Shown here: piece by piece, positions 22,037 through 34,100 of the stretch
Layout: every line of letters begins with the position of its first letter
How positions within the stretch are numbered: the stretch's first letter is position 1
DNA from: Zelonia costaricensis
Taxonomy: Eukaryota > Euglenozoa > Kinetoplastea > Trypanosomatida > Trypanosomatidae
Length of the DNA: 64,000 bases
Assembly: GCA_030849075.1 (NCBI GenBank)
Contig: JASAOO010003520.1
Coordinates: 1-64,000 of the forward strand
Direction: 5' to 3'
Position numbers and translations under genes: made by a program
The notes under the pieces: model-generated
The model's database searches: none
Seen by the model: only the letters and a program-made list of their open reading frames with translations
Told to the model about the DNA's origin: nothing

Positions 22037-22914
22037 CGGCGTCTAACGTCCACCCTGCAAGGCGAGTCGATGCACTTCTCTCTTTGCGCGCTGAGGCCGA
22101 CCCGTCGACCCGACTCAGATTTCATGATTTGTTTCAGGTCTCTTCTTCGTCTTCGATCTCCACCTCGCCCCCTCACCCTCACCGTACCTTCCTCTCCCTC
22201 TCTGCTTCACCACACCTACAGGTTCATGCACTACCCCCAACCCCCCAACCCCCCTTCTCCTCTCCTCTTTCCCTGTCCCTGCGCGGGCGTGCGTAGGCGC
22301 ACCCACATGTGATTGTACCAAGTCCTTGTCACCTCACCTTTCTCCCCACCTCGTTCTGTTGCATCCTTTTTTCTTCTTCTCCTCCTTTCCCGCGTCCCCG
22401 TGCTCTCCTCGCAGCAAGAGCGCTCTGTCGATGGCGGGGCAGACAAGGCCGGGTGGAAAGCAATTACACGAAAATACGCACGACAGGGAGGGGATTCATC
22501 TGCCGCACCCGCACAGGTGGTGGACGGTGTCCCTGGAGGAAAGAAGGCCGTGGTATGCTTTCCGAACCCGCCATGTAGAGTCCGCGCACCTGCGGTGCGA
22601 CGCCCCCCCCCTCCCCCCCGCCCTTTCCCCCTCAGATCCACAGGAGGGGCGGGGCGACATGTCCGTGTACACCTCCGCGCCTCTTTCCAACCCTCTGTTC
22701 CTCTCCCGCTCTCGACGCCTCCTCACTCACGCACTGAACACGCACACGCACTGCCCACGCCGCGTGAAGCTCCTACTGTCTCGGCTCCTGTTCACCCTCG
22801 CTCCTCGCCAGCTTGCACCTCGTAAAACGCTCACCTGTCTCGCTGCGACATCCCCCCCCCTCCCAACCACAAGACACGTACTCACCGACGCCGACACCCC
22901 GTAATCTAGCAACC
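22037..22914 (+). other. 0.88-kb spacer/UTR
   Basis: No gene seen. It contains two pyrimidine-rich blocks (22140-22270, 22320-22410), a more mixed segment 22420-22660, and a final C-rich block before the ATG at 22915. Confidence 0.7.
22770..22811 (+). promoter_or_regulatory. Candidate spliced-leader trans-splice acceptor
   Basis: A pyrimidine tract at 22770-22809 is followed by AG at 22810-22811, giving a leader of about 103 bases for ATG 22915. A second tract ends in an AG at 22872-22873 and is an alternative. Confidence 0.35.
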
Positions 22915-23355
22915 ATGGGCGGCTGCAACTCTGCCTCCTCCACGGCGGACCAGGACCCGACGAAGGGGTACATGTACGTGAAGCCCAAGGCTCGCGGCGA
23001 CAAGGAGGCGCTCTTCGGCGGCCTGCTGTACCGCATTGCCGACCAGGACGAGGGTCGCTGGGCTTTCTACAACAACTCCAAGGACTACGAGTTTCACATC
23101 AAGTATCTCTTCGGCGCCGACAGCCACCTGGAGGCTCTTGGAGACACGACACTCGAGGTGCAGGACGACGGCGTCCTTGCCGAGATGGTCGTCTACCCGC
23201 TCGAGACGAAGGACTTTGTGCAGGGCACGATTGACGGGTACGAGAGCAAGCTGGAGGCACTGCCACTGTCGGAGGAGTACTTCGCGCAGCACCCCGAGCT
23301 AGACGAGGCCGCCTACTACCGGCGCCTTGAGGCCCCGAAGAGCTCCAAGTTCTAG
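22915..23355 (+). CDS. Small myristoylated domain-I_K protein (146 aa)
   Basis: A single-domain kinetoplastid calpain-related protein with no catalytic part. The start is ATG 22915 (MGGCNSA): Gly2 and Ser6 fit N-myristoylation and Cys4 could be palmitoylated. The upstream in-frame extension is pyrimidine-leader sequence. Domain I_K spans about residues 35-125, with GLLYRIADQ, RWAFYNNSKDYEF, ALGDTTLE, VVYPLETKDFVQG and LPLSEEY. A short charged tail ends in KSSKF. Size and architecture match the SMP / SKCRP families, in which SMP-1 of L. major is a 131-residue flagellar membrane protein. Which family member it is cannot be decided by eye. It is the first of the short I_K-only genes after the full-length calpains. 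Confidence 0.93.
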   Translation: MGGCNSASSTADQDPTKGYMYVKPKARGDKEALFGGLLYRIADQDEGRWAFYNNSKDYEFHIKYLFGADSHLEALGDTTLEVQDDGVLAEMVVYPLETKDFVQGTIDGYESKLEALPLSEEYFAQHPELDEAAYYRRLEAPKSSKF

Positions 23356-26300
23356 AGGACGAGTAGTGACAGGGTGAGGCGACCGTCAATCTTGTGCACA
23401 CACACACGCACACACACAACTCAACGGAGGGGGAGAGGGTGAGGGGACTGGCGGCGCGGTGGTCGTGAATTGATTCGCCGACATTCGGATGGAAGGCCGC
23501 GTCCGCTGTCTTGCTTGGGTGCGCGTATGCGGCGCGGTCGACGTCTTGTAGTAAATGCACCGCGCCGTCACCCCACCTCTGGGCCGTCTCACCTCCCAGC
23601 AGTGCCGCCACCCCGTCCCCCCCTCTTCCCCTTGTTCAACATGTGCCATTTGCTTCTTTTTGATTTCCCTTCTCCTCCCCGTCAACCTCTGGGTTTCTGC
23701 GGACGTCTGCGTGTGTGTGCGTGTGCGTTTCTCTTCACGTGGGCGTGTACGCCGGTGCGCCTGTGTTCTCTGCGCGACCGCCTGTGGCACACCGTCAGTA
23801 TTGGCTCGTCTTCTTTATTGCTAGGGTGCTGCGTCGCAGCCTCCCCTCTCCCCCCCTCTCTGCGGGCCCCCTCTTTCTGCTGTGTCAACCGTGTCGCTGC
23901 CCGCGCGCCTCACGTGCGCACGGGAAGTGGTCAACACCGGGTGGCGTACGCGAATGACGCCCCCTCACCCTCGTGCGTTGTCGCCTTTGAGCTTCTCCTT
24001 CTTTGTTTCGCTTCCTGAGCTTTCCTCCCCATCGCTGTGCAGTGCCTGCATGACTGCTGGGTCGAGTTTCTGTGCGTCTTTAGCCGTGTCTCCCTCCGCG
24101 CACCCTCCACCCGTCTGGCCCACTCCCCCACCCCACGAGCTCGGGGGATGTCAAGGCCCCCGTGCGGTGGAGTGCCGTGAGAAGCGAGCCCTGCTGGCGG
24201 GTCTGAAAAGCCGCGCCAAAGGGGAAAGCAACATGGAGAGGGAGGCGATGCAGCACGCCGTGGCGTCTGCCTCACCACTGCAGAGGTCGGGTGACTTGAG
24301 CGGCGGACGAGCACGATGGTGTGCACCCGTGACGCCGGGAGCTCAGAGAGGTGAGAGAGAAGCTGCTCGATGTACCTATGCCCTCCAGCTTCTCTGCGCA
24401 TGGTTGTTTCCTTTTAGCCGCGGTGTTCCTGCGCTTCTCATTCGATCCTATCTTAGCATCTTCGCCTTTGCGTCTGCGCGTGGGCTCCCGGCGCTTTGGC
24501 TCGCCACGAGAACGAGGCGTAAGAGACAGGAGAAGAGGTTAACAGTGCCGCCTTCACCAAAAGGCTCCACTGGTCTTCTCCATCTTCGCTTTCTAGTGTT
24601 TAGCCTGCACCATCCTTCGTTTCGTCACTTGTGGCGTCGTTTCTCTCTCAAGCGTGTTCTTATTCCCCCCACCCCACCTGCATACCACGCGCACGCCTCA
24701 TCACCGGCCCCCATTGTCTTTTTCTGATCGCACTCTCATCACACGTGAGGGCGTGTGCATGGGTGGGATGTGTGCGTGTTTGTGTGCGCGTGCTGGCGTG
24801 CGAGTGCGGTAGAGGTGAATTGGCGGCGTTATTGGAGGGGACAGCGGAACCGATCAAACAAACAAAGAGGAAAGACGCGGACGTGGAAGGACGTGGGGCG
24901 AGTGAGGGGAGGAAAGAAGACACGCAGATGCTGCGTCAGTTGCGAGCTGTTGTACTGCGCCCCCCTCCCCCCGCTGTCCTTGCGCCTCCCATCATTTTCT
25001 TGTCTTCGTTTGACGTCTCTGCGTTCTCCATTGTGTGATTCCTTGTGCCCTTTTGCGGTTTATTTCTGCGTTTGTCTGACTATGCGTCTGAATTGTGTGA
25101 TTAGCCCCATCTCTTCTCGCTATCTTATCTTCATCTGCTGCCCTCTCCCTCACCTCACGCAACGCCGACGCTGCTCACCCCATCCCATCTTCCTCCACCT
25201 CCTTCCGATTCCTTTGATGTCGGCTGCTGGAAAGCGCCTTGAGACACCACCGACGTGGTGCCTCTCACTCGCGCTGCGCTGGGCCGTGGCCGCGCGTGTA
25301 TGGTGGTTTTTTTTTTTGGATGGTTTTTTTACTGTTACCTCCACTACGTCGTCTGCGAGACGCACTTTTCTCCCCTTTCTTTTTTCCCCTGCCCGCCACA
25401 CCGTTCTCTGTTCGTTTCTGTCGTGTATGCGCTTGGCGTCCGTCTCGAGTGCTCTCCGTCTGTCTCTAGCTCTTCCTACTACACTCCTCTCACTTGCAAC
25501 TCCTCATGTTCTTTTTCTTCGCTCTCTTTATCGTGACTCTCTCTCGGGCCACCGTCTCGTCCGCGCTCCTGTTCCACTTCTCCATCGGCCCTTCGTCGCC
25601 GTCACACGCCGCCGGCTTGGTTTGTTTTCTGTCCTTCTCACCGCCCCTGCCGCGCGTGGGCGACAACAGCGGTGTCGATTGCCGTGTGGTGGCCGGTGTT
25701 TTCATCGTTCTCTTCGATTCCTTGCGGGTGGCGTGAGGGAAAGAGAGCAGGACTGGACGTCCCCCCTGGTGCGGACGGCGGGTGACGGAGGCGGAGGGGC
25801 GGAGGGGGAGGAGATTGTACATCCTCTGACCCGCTCCACCACTTCGCATGACGGTGCCGCCTGTGCGCTCCCGCCCGCCTCCACGTTTGTCGCCCTCCTC
25901 CCCTCCCCTCCCCTCCCCCGTGTTTGCCTGGCGCCTCGTGCGGCGCATCAAGCCGTGGAATCTCACGACTGCGCCAGGTCAGCACACGCACACGAGGCGT
26001 GCAGCGAGTGCACGTGAGTGTCTCTATGTGTGTACGCGTGTCTGTGCACAAGAAGTTGTGCAATTCCTTCGTCGTTTTTTTCTCTTCTGTGTGCGTGTTG
26101 TGGGTGAGTTGTGGGTGTGTGCGTGTTTTGCGTGCCTTTGCTTTCCCCACTTTGTTGCTGTCGTGCCAGGTGAGGCCATCGGTTAGCACGCGTGCGGTAG
26201 TGCGTGGTGTTGTCACTCCTCGACTCGTCTCTCGGCTTCTTCTTTTTGTGTGTGCTGTGGACTTTGCGAGCCTTACGCGCCTTCTCCCCCCCTCCTTTGA

Positions 26301-27060
26301 CCGGTGGGTTTGTGCAGCTCCTTCATCTCGGCGTCTCCTCTCTCAGGTCGGCGCGCTCAATACCCGTTTTGTGGGCCCGCGCGCAGAGGCGCTGGTGCAG
26401 GTGAAGAGACGAGAAGAGGAAAGACAAGGCACCGCGAGAGCTGTCACCGACGTCCGCAGTGGGGAAATGTCAATTCAGAGAACAAGCCAAGGAAGAAGAG
26501 AGTCGATGACCATCGGGTGGATTGCAGCCGCACTGGAACGCGCAATTTGTGCTTGGAGAGAAGCACTTTCAGCGATGAGAGGAATCAAACAAGCCGCGGA
26601 GCAGGCACGACACGTGTGTGCGTGTGTGCGTGTGTAAGTGTGTTTGTGCCTGTCGGTGCGTGTGCGCCCCGACTTATCGCCAACGCATCTGCCCGCTGCG
26701 TGCTGTGGCAGGTGCAGTGATGGCAGGCACACCTCCCCCCCCGTCCGGATGCCAGGTGCGTTTGTGGCGGCGGAGAGAAGGACAAGGCGACGAGTGCGCT
26801 CGCCCCGTCTATCTTCGCCGTCGCCTCGCTGCGTTGCCATGTCGTACCACCCTTTCCTGAGCACTTGCACCTCCGCGCGTATCCCCCTCCCCCTTTTCTG
26901 TCCTCGTCAACCAACTCACACACATGCACGTTTATCACGTGCAACGCGTGGTGCCCTGTCTTTCTGCGTCACCACCGCAAGTAGTCGAGCTTTGAGCAGT
27001 TTCCACCTCTCTCCCAGTAGGACCTTCCCACCTCACCCTCCATCTCCGCGTGAGTTGCTC

Positions 27061-27115
27061 CAGCGTCTCTCCTTCGCGCTTCTCTCGCATCTTCCCCTTC
27101 CATCGCCTAATACAG
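27061..27115 (+). promoter_or_regulatory. Candidate spliced-leader trans-splice acceptor
   Basis: A pyrimidine-rich tract at 27065-27105 is followed by AG at 27114-27115. No AG intervenes in the tract, and the leader to ATG 27283 would be about 167 bases, containing the (CA)12 run. Confidence 0.45.
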
Positions 27116-27120
27116 TGAGG

Positions 27121-27144
27121 CACACACACACACACACACACACA
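27121..27144 (+). repeat. (CA)12 microsatellite
   Basis: An uninterrupted CA run that starts 5 bases after the candidate splice acceptor AG. If that acceptor is used, the repeat lies at the very 5' end of the mRNA, next to the spliced leader. Confidence 0.95.
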
Positions 27145-27282
27145 TACACACAAACGCGCGTACCCAGACTTCCGCGAACGTGCACACCGCACTTTATCGC
27201 CCCACTGTCACTTTCCTCGCTCTCTGCCCTCTTTCGCACGCACCCTCCTTCTCCCCTCCCCTCCGCTCCACCCTCCGTCATC

Positions 27283-27687
27283 ATGGGCTCTGGCAAGTCG
27301 AAGGAGACGGCGGCGCCGGTTTCGTACAAGAACGGCAAGCCGACGGTCAAGGGCACCAGGACGTACCCGATGTTCAGCAACATCCTGTACCGCATCGCCG
27401 ACACCGATGCCAACCGCTGGGCCTTCTACAACGACAGCAAGGATCTCATCATCCACGTAGCCGTCCTATTCGACTACGACTCGCAGATTGTGCCGCTGGG
27501 CGACACCACCGCCTTCCGTATTGATGACCCGGATGAGGGTAACGAGGACGACTTCGGCAAGTACCTCTGCGAGGTCGATGTGCACCCGCTGGAGACCCAG
27601 CTGTTTGTGGAGGGCTCCGTGACGGGCTGGCGCGTTGACACGCTGGAGGCCCGCACTGTCGAGGACGAGCGCGAGTTCCGCCTGTAA
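27283..27687 (+). CDS. Small myristoylated domain-I_K protein, SMP-like (134 aa)
   Basis: An I_K-only protein of SMP size. The start is ATG 27283 (MGSGKSKE): Gly2/Ser6 fit N-myristoylation, and there is no Cys in the first 20 residues, so single acylation is predicted. The early segment VSYKNGKPTVKG resembles the N-terminal linker I recall for L. major SMP-1 (V-T-Y-x-N-G-K-P-T), which supports membership of that family. The I_K core follows: NILYRIADTD, RWAFYNDSKDL, PLGDTTAFR, VHPLETQLFVEG and a closing VDTLEA. It contains a short acidic insert (DDPDEGNEDDFG) before the last strands, and ends soon after the domain. No catalytic residues are present. A membrane-associated adaptor role is inferred from the family. 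Confidence 0.93.
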   Translation: MGSGKSKETAAPVSYKNGKPTVKGTRTYPMFSNILYRIADTDANRWAFYNDSKDLIIHVAVLFDYDSQIVPLGDTTAFRIDDPDEGNEDDFGKYLCEVDVHPLETQLFVEGSVTGWRVDTLEARTVEDEREFRL

Positions 27688-30600
27688 GTGAATGCGCTCC
27701 CGGCGCCCCCCCCCCTCCCTTGCTGCCTGCGCTTCCAACGTACACGTCATGGAGGGACCAGCAAGGGAAATGTGGGGAGCGAGGAGTTGCCGTGCTTCGT
27801 GCGAGGGGAAGGCGGAAGTTGGGGTTGGGGGTGGGGGCGGCAGGCACACCCCGCAAAGACGAACAAAACGTACGAGTTGTCGGCCGCGGCTTTCCCCCAT
27901 CTTCTGTGTCTCTGCATGCTCGGCCTCGTGGCCTCGCTGCGTGTCACCTTTGCCCTGGCCCACACTGCTTCCGAGGCACGCGAGCGCGACTTGAGCTTCC
28001 CCCCCTCTTGGCTGCTGCGCTGCTTTTCCACACATGTTCAAGTGTGGAGTGGCGTGAGCCGGCGAAGCCTGAACGCGCCTCGTGGACGGTACTCGACTTG
28101 TCTTTCTCTCTCTTCCGTGCGTCGTGACGGGGAAGGAAGGAAGCGCCCACACGACGACGAGTTCCCCGTTCTCCTCCTCTCTTTCTTCTCTTTTTGTTTC
28201 CTTCGGCCCTGGCCCTTTCAGCCCCGTGCCCGTCGTGTCCTGCACGTTGTCTGCGTGAGCGCGGCGTATGCCAACCATCGTTTTTTTTATCCTCGCTTGT
28301 AGTATTTACTCCGCCACTTGCCCGTCTGTCTCTCTTTCTCGTTTATTTCCCCCGCCCGCTTTTTTTCTGTGTTCTTTCTCGGCGTTTTGCGCATGGTTGC
28401 GTGAGACCGATCGGAGGAACGCACTTTGTGTGTGTGTGTGTGTTTGGGTGTTGCTGTTCTGACCTATGTGCCCTTTTGTTCTTCCCTTTGACTCTTCTTC
28501 TCACTGCCTGTTTCGCTCAGTCTTTGCTTCCAATTGTGTGTGCGCCTGTGTGTGAGTGTGTGGGCGGAGTTGCGTGCATGACAGGTGCATGCACGTGCAC
28601 GCCTCCTCCTTTCTCCACCACTTTGACTTGTTGCGTCGAAGAGCGAACGCCTCCTGAACGCTGGGTCTGCGTGTGGGTGTGGGGTTTCGACGCGGTCGAG
28701 ACAGCTTGCGGATGTTCCGTTGCACCGCACGCTTTTCGCCCGTGTTTTTCTGGCGACGCTTTCCCCCCTCCCTCTTCGCGCCCCGCGTCTTCAGAGCAAC
28801 TCCATTTTGTTATTGTGCATCGGCCTGCTTTCCCATCGTTGTGCTGCATGTTGTCGTGTTTGGTCGGAGTGAACACGTGCTCTCCTCACATCCTTTTTCC
28901 TTTCCCACCGCTGATGTGCGCCGACCCCGACGTGGTTTACCTCCCCGGCACTGCTTCACGCGTCCGCTTCCTTGACTCCGTCACGCGCCTCCGCGACCCT
29001 CTCACTCGAGGCAGGTGCGCGTGCGGGTCGGGTGGTGCCTGCGGCGTCACTCCCCTTTCCTCCGCCCCGAGCGCGGCTATGCGTGTTCTGTCTTCGACCT
29101 CCGTGCTGCTGTGTGGGAAGGGGTACAGGAGGCACACGAGAAAGCGAAAGGAAGGGAGGGTGGGCGGGGTGGGAGCGGATAAGGCGACGTCAGGGGCTCG
29201 GCAAGACCAGCGTAGAGCTGTGGAACATGCTGCTTGGCTGCGCTGGAGGAGCCCTCACCTGCGTGTCGCCAGGGGTGCTGCTGCTGCTGTCCTTGTCCGC
29301 GTCTGCCGGCCCCGGCGACGCACTCTCTCCCGCCTTCGGCGTTTTTCTTTTGTTTCTTCTGCCGCCTCATCTCTCCGCGACGCCTCTGTGTGCGGCCAAT
29401 TAGGTCGCGTGATGTATGTAGACAAGCCGTCGTGCCGCTCCCCTCTCGCGACGTGTGTACGGAGTGCCTCATGTGTCCATCCCCCCTCGGCGTGAGTCAG
29501 CTTTGCTTTTGCTGCGCTTCTTGTCTCGCAGAGGGCGGCGTTGTGCGTGGCGGGGCGCCGCCTGCGTTGGCGGCGTCTTGTGTTTGTTTTTCTTCATCGC
29601 TTTCTACGTGTTAGTCGTGGCTGCTGCTTATTGGTTTGCTTTTTCTTTCTTGTTCAGCTCTCGCTCTTGTTTTGGTTTCCTTGCCCTTCCTGTGTGCATC
29701 CCTCCCCTCTGGGTTGACGCGTGCGCTTGTGCACGTGTGTGTGTGTGTATGTGGCATTGTCTGCCCGTTTGCGCTTGCGTTTGTGTGTGTGTGTGTGCGG
29801 TCGGTTATCATATTGGACGCCTCTGTCGATTTGCCCACTCTCCTCCTCCCCCTCTACCGGTGTGTGGTGCACGCCGCTTCGTTTTGTTACCTTTTTTCTC
29901 TGATAGCCCGCCTCCCCCTCCTCTCTCTCTCCTGGGTGCCCACATGGACTCCCGTCGATCATCCCTCTTCGCTGATGCACAGACACGTCGTCGCTGATGA
30001 TCATCATCCCGTTCCCCCCTCGCCCTGTGCGTGTCTTCTTGCCCTTCGTGTCTCCCCTCCCCTATCTGTGCCTAGCCCGCCGTCGTCGCCACCGCTTTGC
30101 ACTTAGTTTGTATGGTGTCAATATGTGTGGGATCGAGTGCTGTCCACCTCCTTGGCAGCGAGACGGCCTACCCTTAGCGGTGTCGTGCCGGCCTCGCTAC
30201 ACTCACTGAACTCCCGTTTTCACTTCCCCGCTTCGTTTTTGTGTCTGTTGAATCCGCTGACCGAAGGGCGGCGGAGGTGATGGTGGAGGTGGTGGTGGTG
30301 ATGTGCGTGTATCCGGTGAACGCCGCCTCCTTCACTCGAGACAGAAGCTGACGCAGCTTTTGTGAGCAAGACAAAGACAGAACAACACACACACATACAC
30401 ACACACACGCAGAAGGCTCAACGTTTGAGCGTGTGGTGAGCGCCGATATACAAACTGCACGTATGCAGCGCCGCCGAATGCGTTCGGTTTTCCCCATTCT
30501 CGGTGTCCTGAAAGGACGGGGGGGGAGGCGGGGGGAGGGACGGGCGCTGACTCAGTGATGCGTGGTTGCTGTGTCGCGACACATGGCCGGATCGAAGGCA

Positions 30601-31151
30601 GCGCTCGTCTCTGCTGTCGCAGAGCCGCTGCCATTGCCTTTTACCTTTTTTTCACACCGCACGACACACGGGAGCTGCAACCACACTTCCGCTCCCCTCG
30701 CCGCTCGTGAAGCTGTGCGTGCGTGTGTGCCTTGCTCGCTGCGCTTGCTATGGGCTGCTCCGCCTTCCACTTATCGATTGGTTCAACTCCTCCCCCCCTC
30801 GCCATCCACCTTCTCCCGTTCGGTTTCTCCGTAGCATCCCCCCCCGTGCCCTCCTGGCCTCACCCGAGGTTCGCGAAGAGAGGGCACCCAGGGCACACGC
30901 GGCACCACGTCGCCAGCTTAGCAGTTCTGTCGAAACACAGGCGCACGTGCATACATACATTCATACCGGCGCAGTTCCGAAGCGGTGCATTTGTGGTGCG
31001 CACACACGTCTAGACACGCGTTTGGGGGTGCGAACGTTTGTGCAGCGTACTCGAGCACCCCCTCCCTCTCCCTTTCGGTCTCTCTCCACGGAAGCTCCGT
31101 ATGTGACAGACGCGTGTCGTCACGCACGCAAGGCAGCTTCAGCGACGGGAG
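27688..31151 (+). other. 3.5-kb spacer upstream of the Raptor gene
   Basis: No supported gene. GT-rich stretches occur at 28427-28450, 28535-28565 and 29735-29800; a 12-base palindrome tgatgatcatca lies at 29995-30006. A (GGT)-rich stretch is at 30270-30305, a CA stretch at 30386-30410 and G-runs at 30518-30540. A pyrimidine block before 30834 is a plausible acceptor for the Raptor mRNA. Confidence 0.6.
30786..30834 (+). promoter_or_regulatory. Candidate spliced-leader trans-splice acceptor for Raptor
   Basis: A pyrimidine tract at 30786-30830 is followed by AG at 30833-30834, giving a 5' UTR of about 317 bases. Another tract at about 31057-31085 followed by AG near 31092 is an alternative. 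Confidence 0.35.
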
Positions 31152-34100
31152 ATGTCAGCCTCACCTCATGCTGGGCACTCTTCCCGTCCCCGCGGCGATG
31201 CCCCACTACCGACGCTTGTGTCCATGCCGGACATGGAGACGCTGGACGAGATCACGGACAGCGACGCACAGGAGCTGCTGTTGACGCTGTCCTCCTCCAC
31301 AGGCAGCCGCGTAGTGACTCGCACCGGGGAAGATGAGGACCGCAACAGCAGCGAGCTGCTCTCGCCTCTCACCACCGCCTCCTCCGCACGCGCACGGCGG
31401 CACCGCTCCACATCGCTGGAGGCGCAGACGGCGCCTGGTGTTGCAGTGGGCCGCACCGCGTCTGGGGCTGCGGCCTCGCCGACAGAGCACCGCGGCGGCG
31501 CCGCATGGTCGCGGCGACGCAGCTCTGCGACACCACCGCGACCGCCGCCCTCCGCCTCCGCGGGCTCCCCGTCCCCGCCGCACGCGCGTGTTGCCGGCGG
31601 CAGCGGCGTCGGTGACGGGCTGCCGGACTTCGCCACGCCGCCACGTGGGGCGGCCTTGGCAGGATCGAGCGATCGGACCGAGTCGCGCGCGAGCTCGCTG
31701 CGCTCGCCTCTGGCCGCTTCTTCCGCGCGGCTGGTGCCCATCTCGGACACCGAGATGCTAGAGGCGGAGCGGCGTTGCTGGGACGTGCAGCTCGTGCAGG
31801 AGTGCTGGTTGCACCAGGAGCTGCACGGGGTGCGTTGGGACGAGGAGCTGCTGCTGCAGCACGGCGCTGCGTACCGTCCGCGCGCAATCGCCTCCCGCAC
31901 GGCGGTGTCAATGACGCACACCAAGAGTCTCTGCATCGCCCTGAACGTGGACACCTCAATTCTGGAGAACGCCGACGGCTCCCTCGACATGAAGACGGCA
32001 GGGGACGGCGGCGATGACGCGGGCATGCTGCCGTGCATGTCCGCGGCAGAGGCGGAGGCTTGGTCGCCGCTCTTCATGTGGCGCTCACCCGCCTTCATTC
32101 CAGCTGAAGGCAACGCCGTCCTGGCGCAGCTGTCGGAGCGGCTCAGCGAGCAGTACGAGGGCCTCGCGCCGCGCCCGTTGCCAACAACGTGCTGCGCCAA
32201 CGCACGCCCGTCGGACCTTATCCAGACATTAACCGATGCACGCAAAGACGCCGGGGACGCCAAGGTTGTCTTCCACTACCTTGCTCGCGGGGTGCCGCCG
32301 CCGCGTGGGGGAAACCTGTACCTGATGAACACCGGCCCCAGCAGCGCGGGGTACGCCGGCCCGCCGTACAGTAAGATGTCCCTGGACACCTTCCGCAGCC
32401 GCGTCGGGGTCCCACTCGTCTTCATCGCGGACTGCGCCGAGGCGGGCGAGATCATGAGCTACTACATTCGCATGTGCGAGGAGCAGCACCAGCAGCGCTA
32501 CTTCATCTCGTCGCGCGACTACCAGCTCAAGTCGAGCGGCCACTTCAGCGCCGCAGACCTGGACAACATGACGGAGGGGGTGCGCAGTCGCACCAACAGC
32601 GGCTTCGATCGCGTCGGCAGCAGCAGCGACGTGGGCGCGGCAGACGTGTACCGCCGCGCTGGTGCCGGCGGTGGGGGTGTCGGTGCGGCCGGTGGCGTGG
32701 GCGGTATGGCGGGCAGTGGCGGCATGCGTGGCGGCGTCGGCGCGGGCGGCGGCCTCCTCGGCCCCGGCGACGCCGGTGACTCCGCGCAGAGTGCGGTGCT
32801 GCAGGACTTTTATTTCATCGGCGCCACCGGCTGCAGCGAGACGGGCGGTGGTGGCAGCGGTGGCAGCAGCAGGTCTGCCGGTGGGGGCTCGGGCGGCGGC
32901 GGCGCCACGCGATCGCGCTTGGGCGGCGGTGGCGGCGATGGGGGCGGCGGCGCTGGAGGGAGGCGCGGCGCGCGTGACGGTGCGAGTGGGGCGTTGCGGC
33001 ACCACCCGCGGCTCCCGTCTGACATATTGACGAGCTGTCTGACGACGCCGCTGCGGACGGCGGTGCTGTGGTTCATTGCGGAGCGGCCGCACCTGCGCAC
33101 CCTGCACCCGGTGCTGCTCCACCTCCTTCCCGGCGCCCTTGCGGACAAGAAGACGCCGTTGGGGCAGCTGCAGTGGTACTTGCAGAGCATCACGGAGTGC
33201 ATCGCGTGGTCGACGCTGTCGCTGGCGCAGTACTCGCGTCTCTTCCGCGAGGACGTCTACGTGGCTCCCCTGTTCCGTGGCTGCCTCCTGGCAGAGCGCA
33301 TCATCGTTGGCGGGCTTGGTGGGTGCCTCAGCGTGTACCCACCTGTGCCCACGACACACACGCACGCCCTGTGGACCACCTGGGACAACCTCGTCGAGCG
33401 GGCGTGTGTGTCGTTGCTGCGTGCCATGCGCCCCGCCCCGCCGCGCAGCGCCAACGTGCTGGAGTTCCGCAGCTGGCTCGATGTGCAGGTGACGGCGTGG
33501 AAGTACAGCCGACCGGACTTGATCGGGGCCGCCGCAGCACCGGCAGCGGCCACGAGCGCGTCTGCCGCCGCTGCTGCTGTGACGGAGGCGCCGGCTGGGC
33601 GGCTGCCCCTGCTGCTGGACGACGCGACAGTGATGGTGCCATCGTTCTTTACGGAGCAGCTGCGCGGGCTTCAGGCGGCGCTGGACGGCATCACGCAGCA
33701 GTCCTTTGAGCGACCGCGTGGCTGCTTTGCCGCGGTGTGGGGGCTGCAGTCGCCGAGCGCGCTTGCCTCCGTCACGGGCGAGCCGGTCGAACACGCTGGG
33801 GAGGGGCGTGGCGGTGGCGGTGGTGGTGGTGGCGGCAACGGCGGCAGGAGCAGCAGCGGGGGAAGCGGCGGGGGCTTCGCTGCACCGTCCCGCATCCCGC
33901 TGCACGGTTTCGCCGACGTGTACACCAACGCCCTCCGCTCCACCCTCCCTGCGCAGCGGCAGCAGCAGCGTCCCGCGTCGACCTCGCCCACGTCGGTGGC
34001 GCTCACACCGCCGCTGCACACCGTCCCATCCACAGCGTCCCTGGCCGCCGCCGCCACCGCCGCCGGGCTCAGCGTGTCAACCGCCGCCTCCTCGCGTCAA

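Larger units (their letters stand above)
23356..27282 (+). other. 3.9-kb spacer between two small domain-I_K genes
   Basis: No supported gene. A CA-rich patch (23396-23420) follows the stop codon closely. A mixed, CG-rich segment at about 24130-24350 stands out from C/T-rich flanks. GT-rich stretches occur at 24750-24800 and 26025-26130, T-runs at 25308-25330, and another balanced segment lies at 26380-26620. A pyrimidine block and (CA)12 run lead into the next gene. Confidence 0.6.

Noticed and set aside
24755..26017. 420-residue + strand open frame in a spacer
   Set aside because: Cys/Leu/Ser-rich translation without domain signatures or a preceding clear splice acceptor.
29995..30006. Palindrome tgatgatcatca resembling a snoRNA C box
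   Set aside because: It is a simple 12-base palindrome with no D box or guide-like spacing nearby.
32229..34019. 596-residue minus-strand open frame inside the Raptor gene
   Set aside because: Shadow of a GC-rich coding sequence; Arg/Ala/His-rich and without motifs, while the + strand shows conserved Raptor blocks over the same bases.
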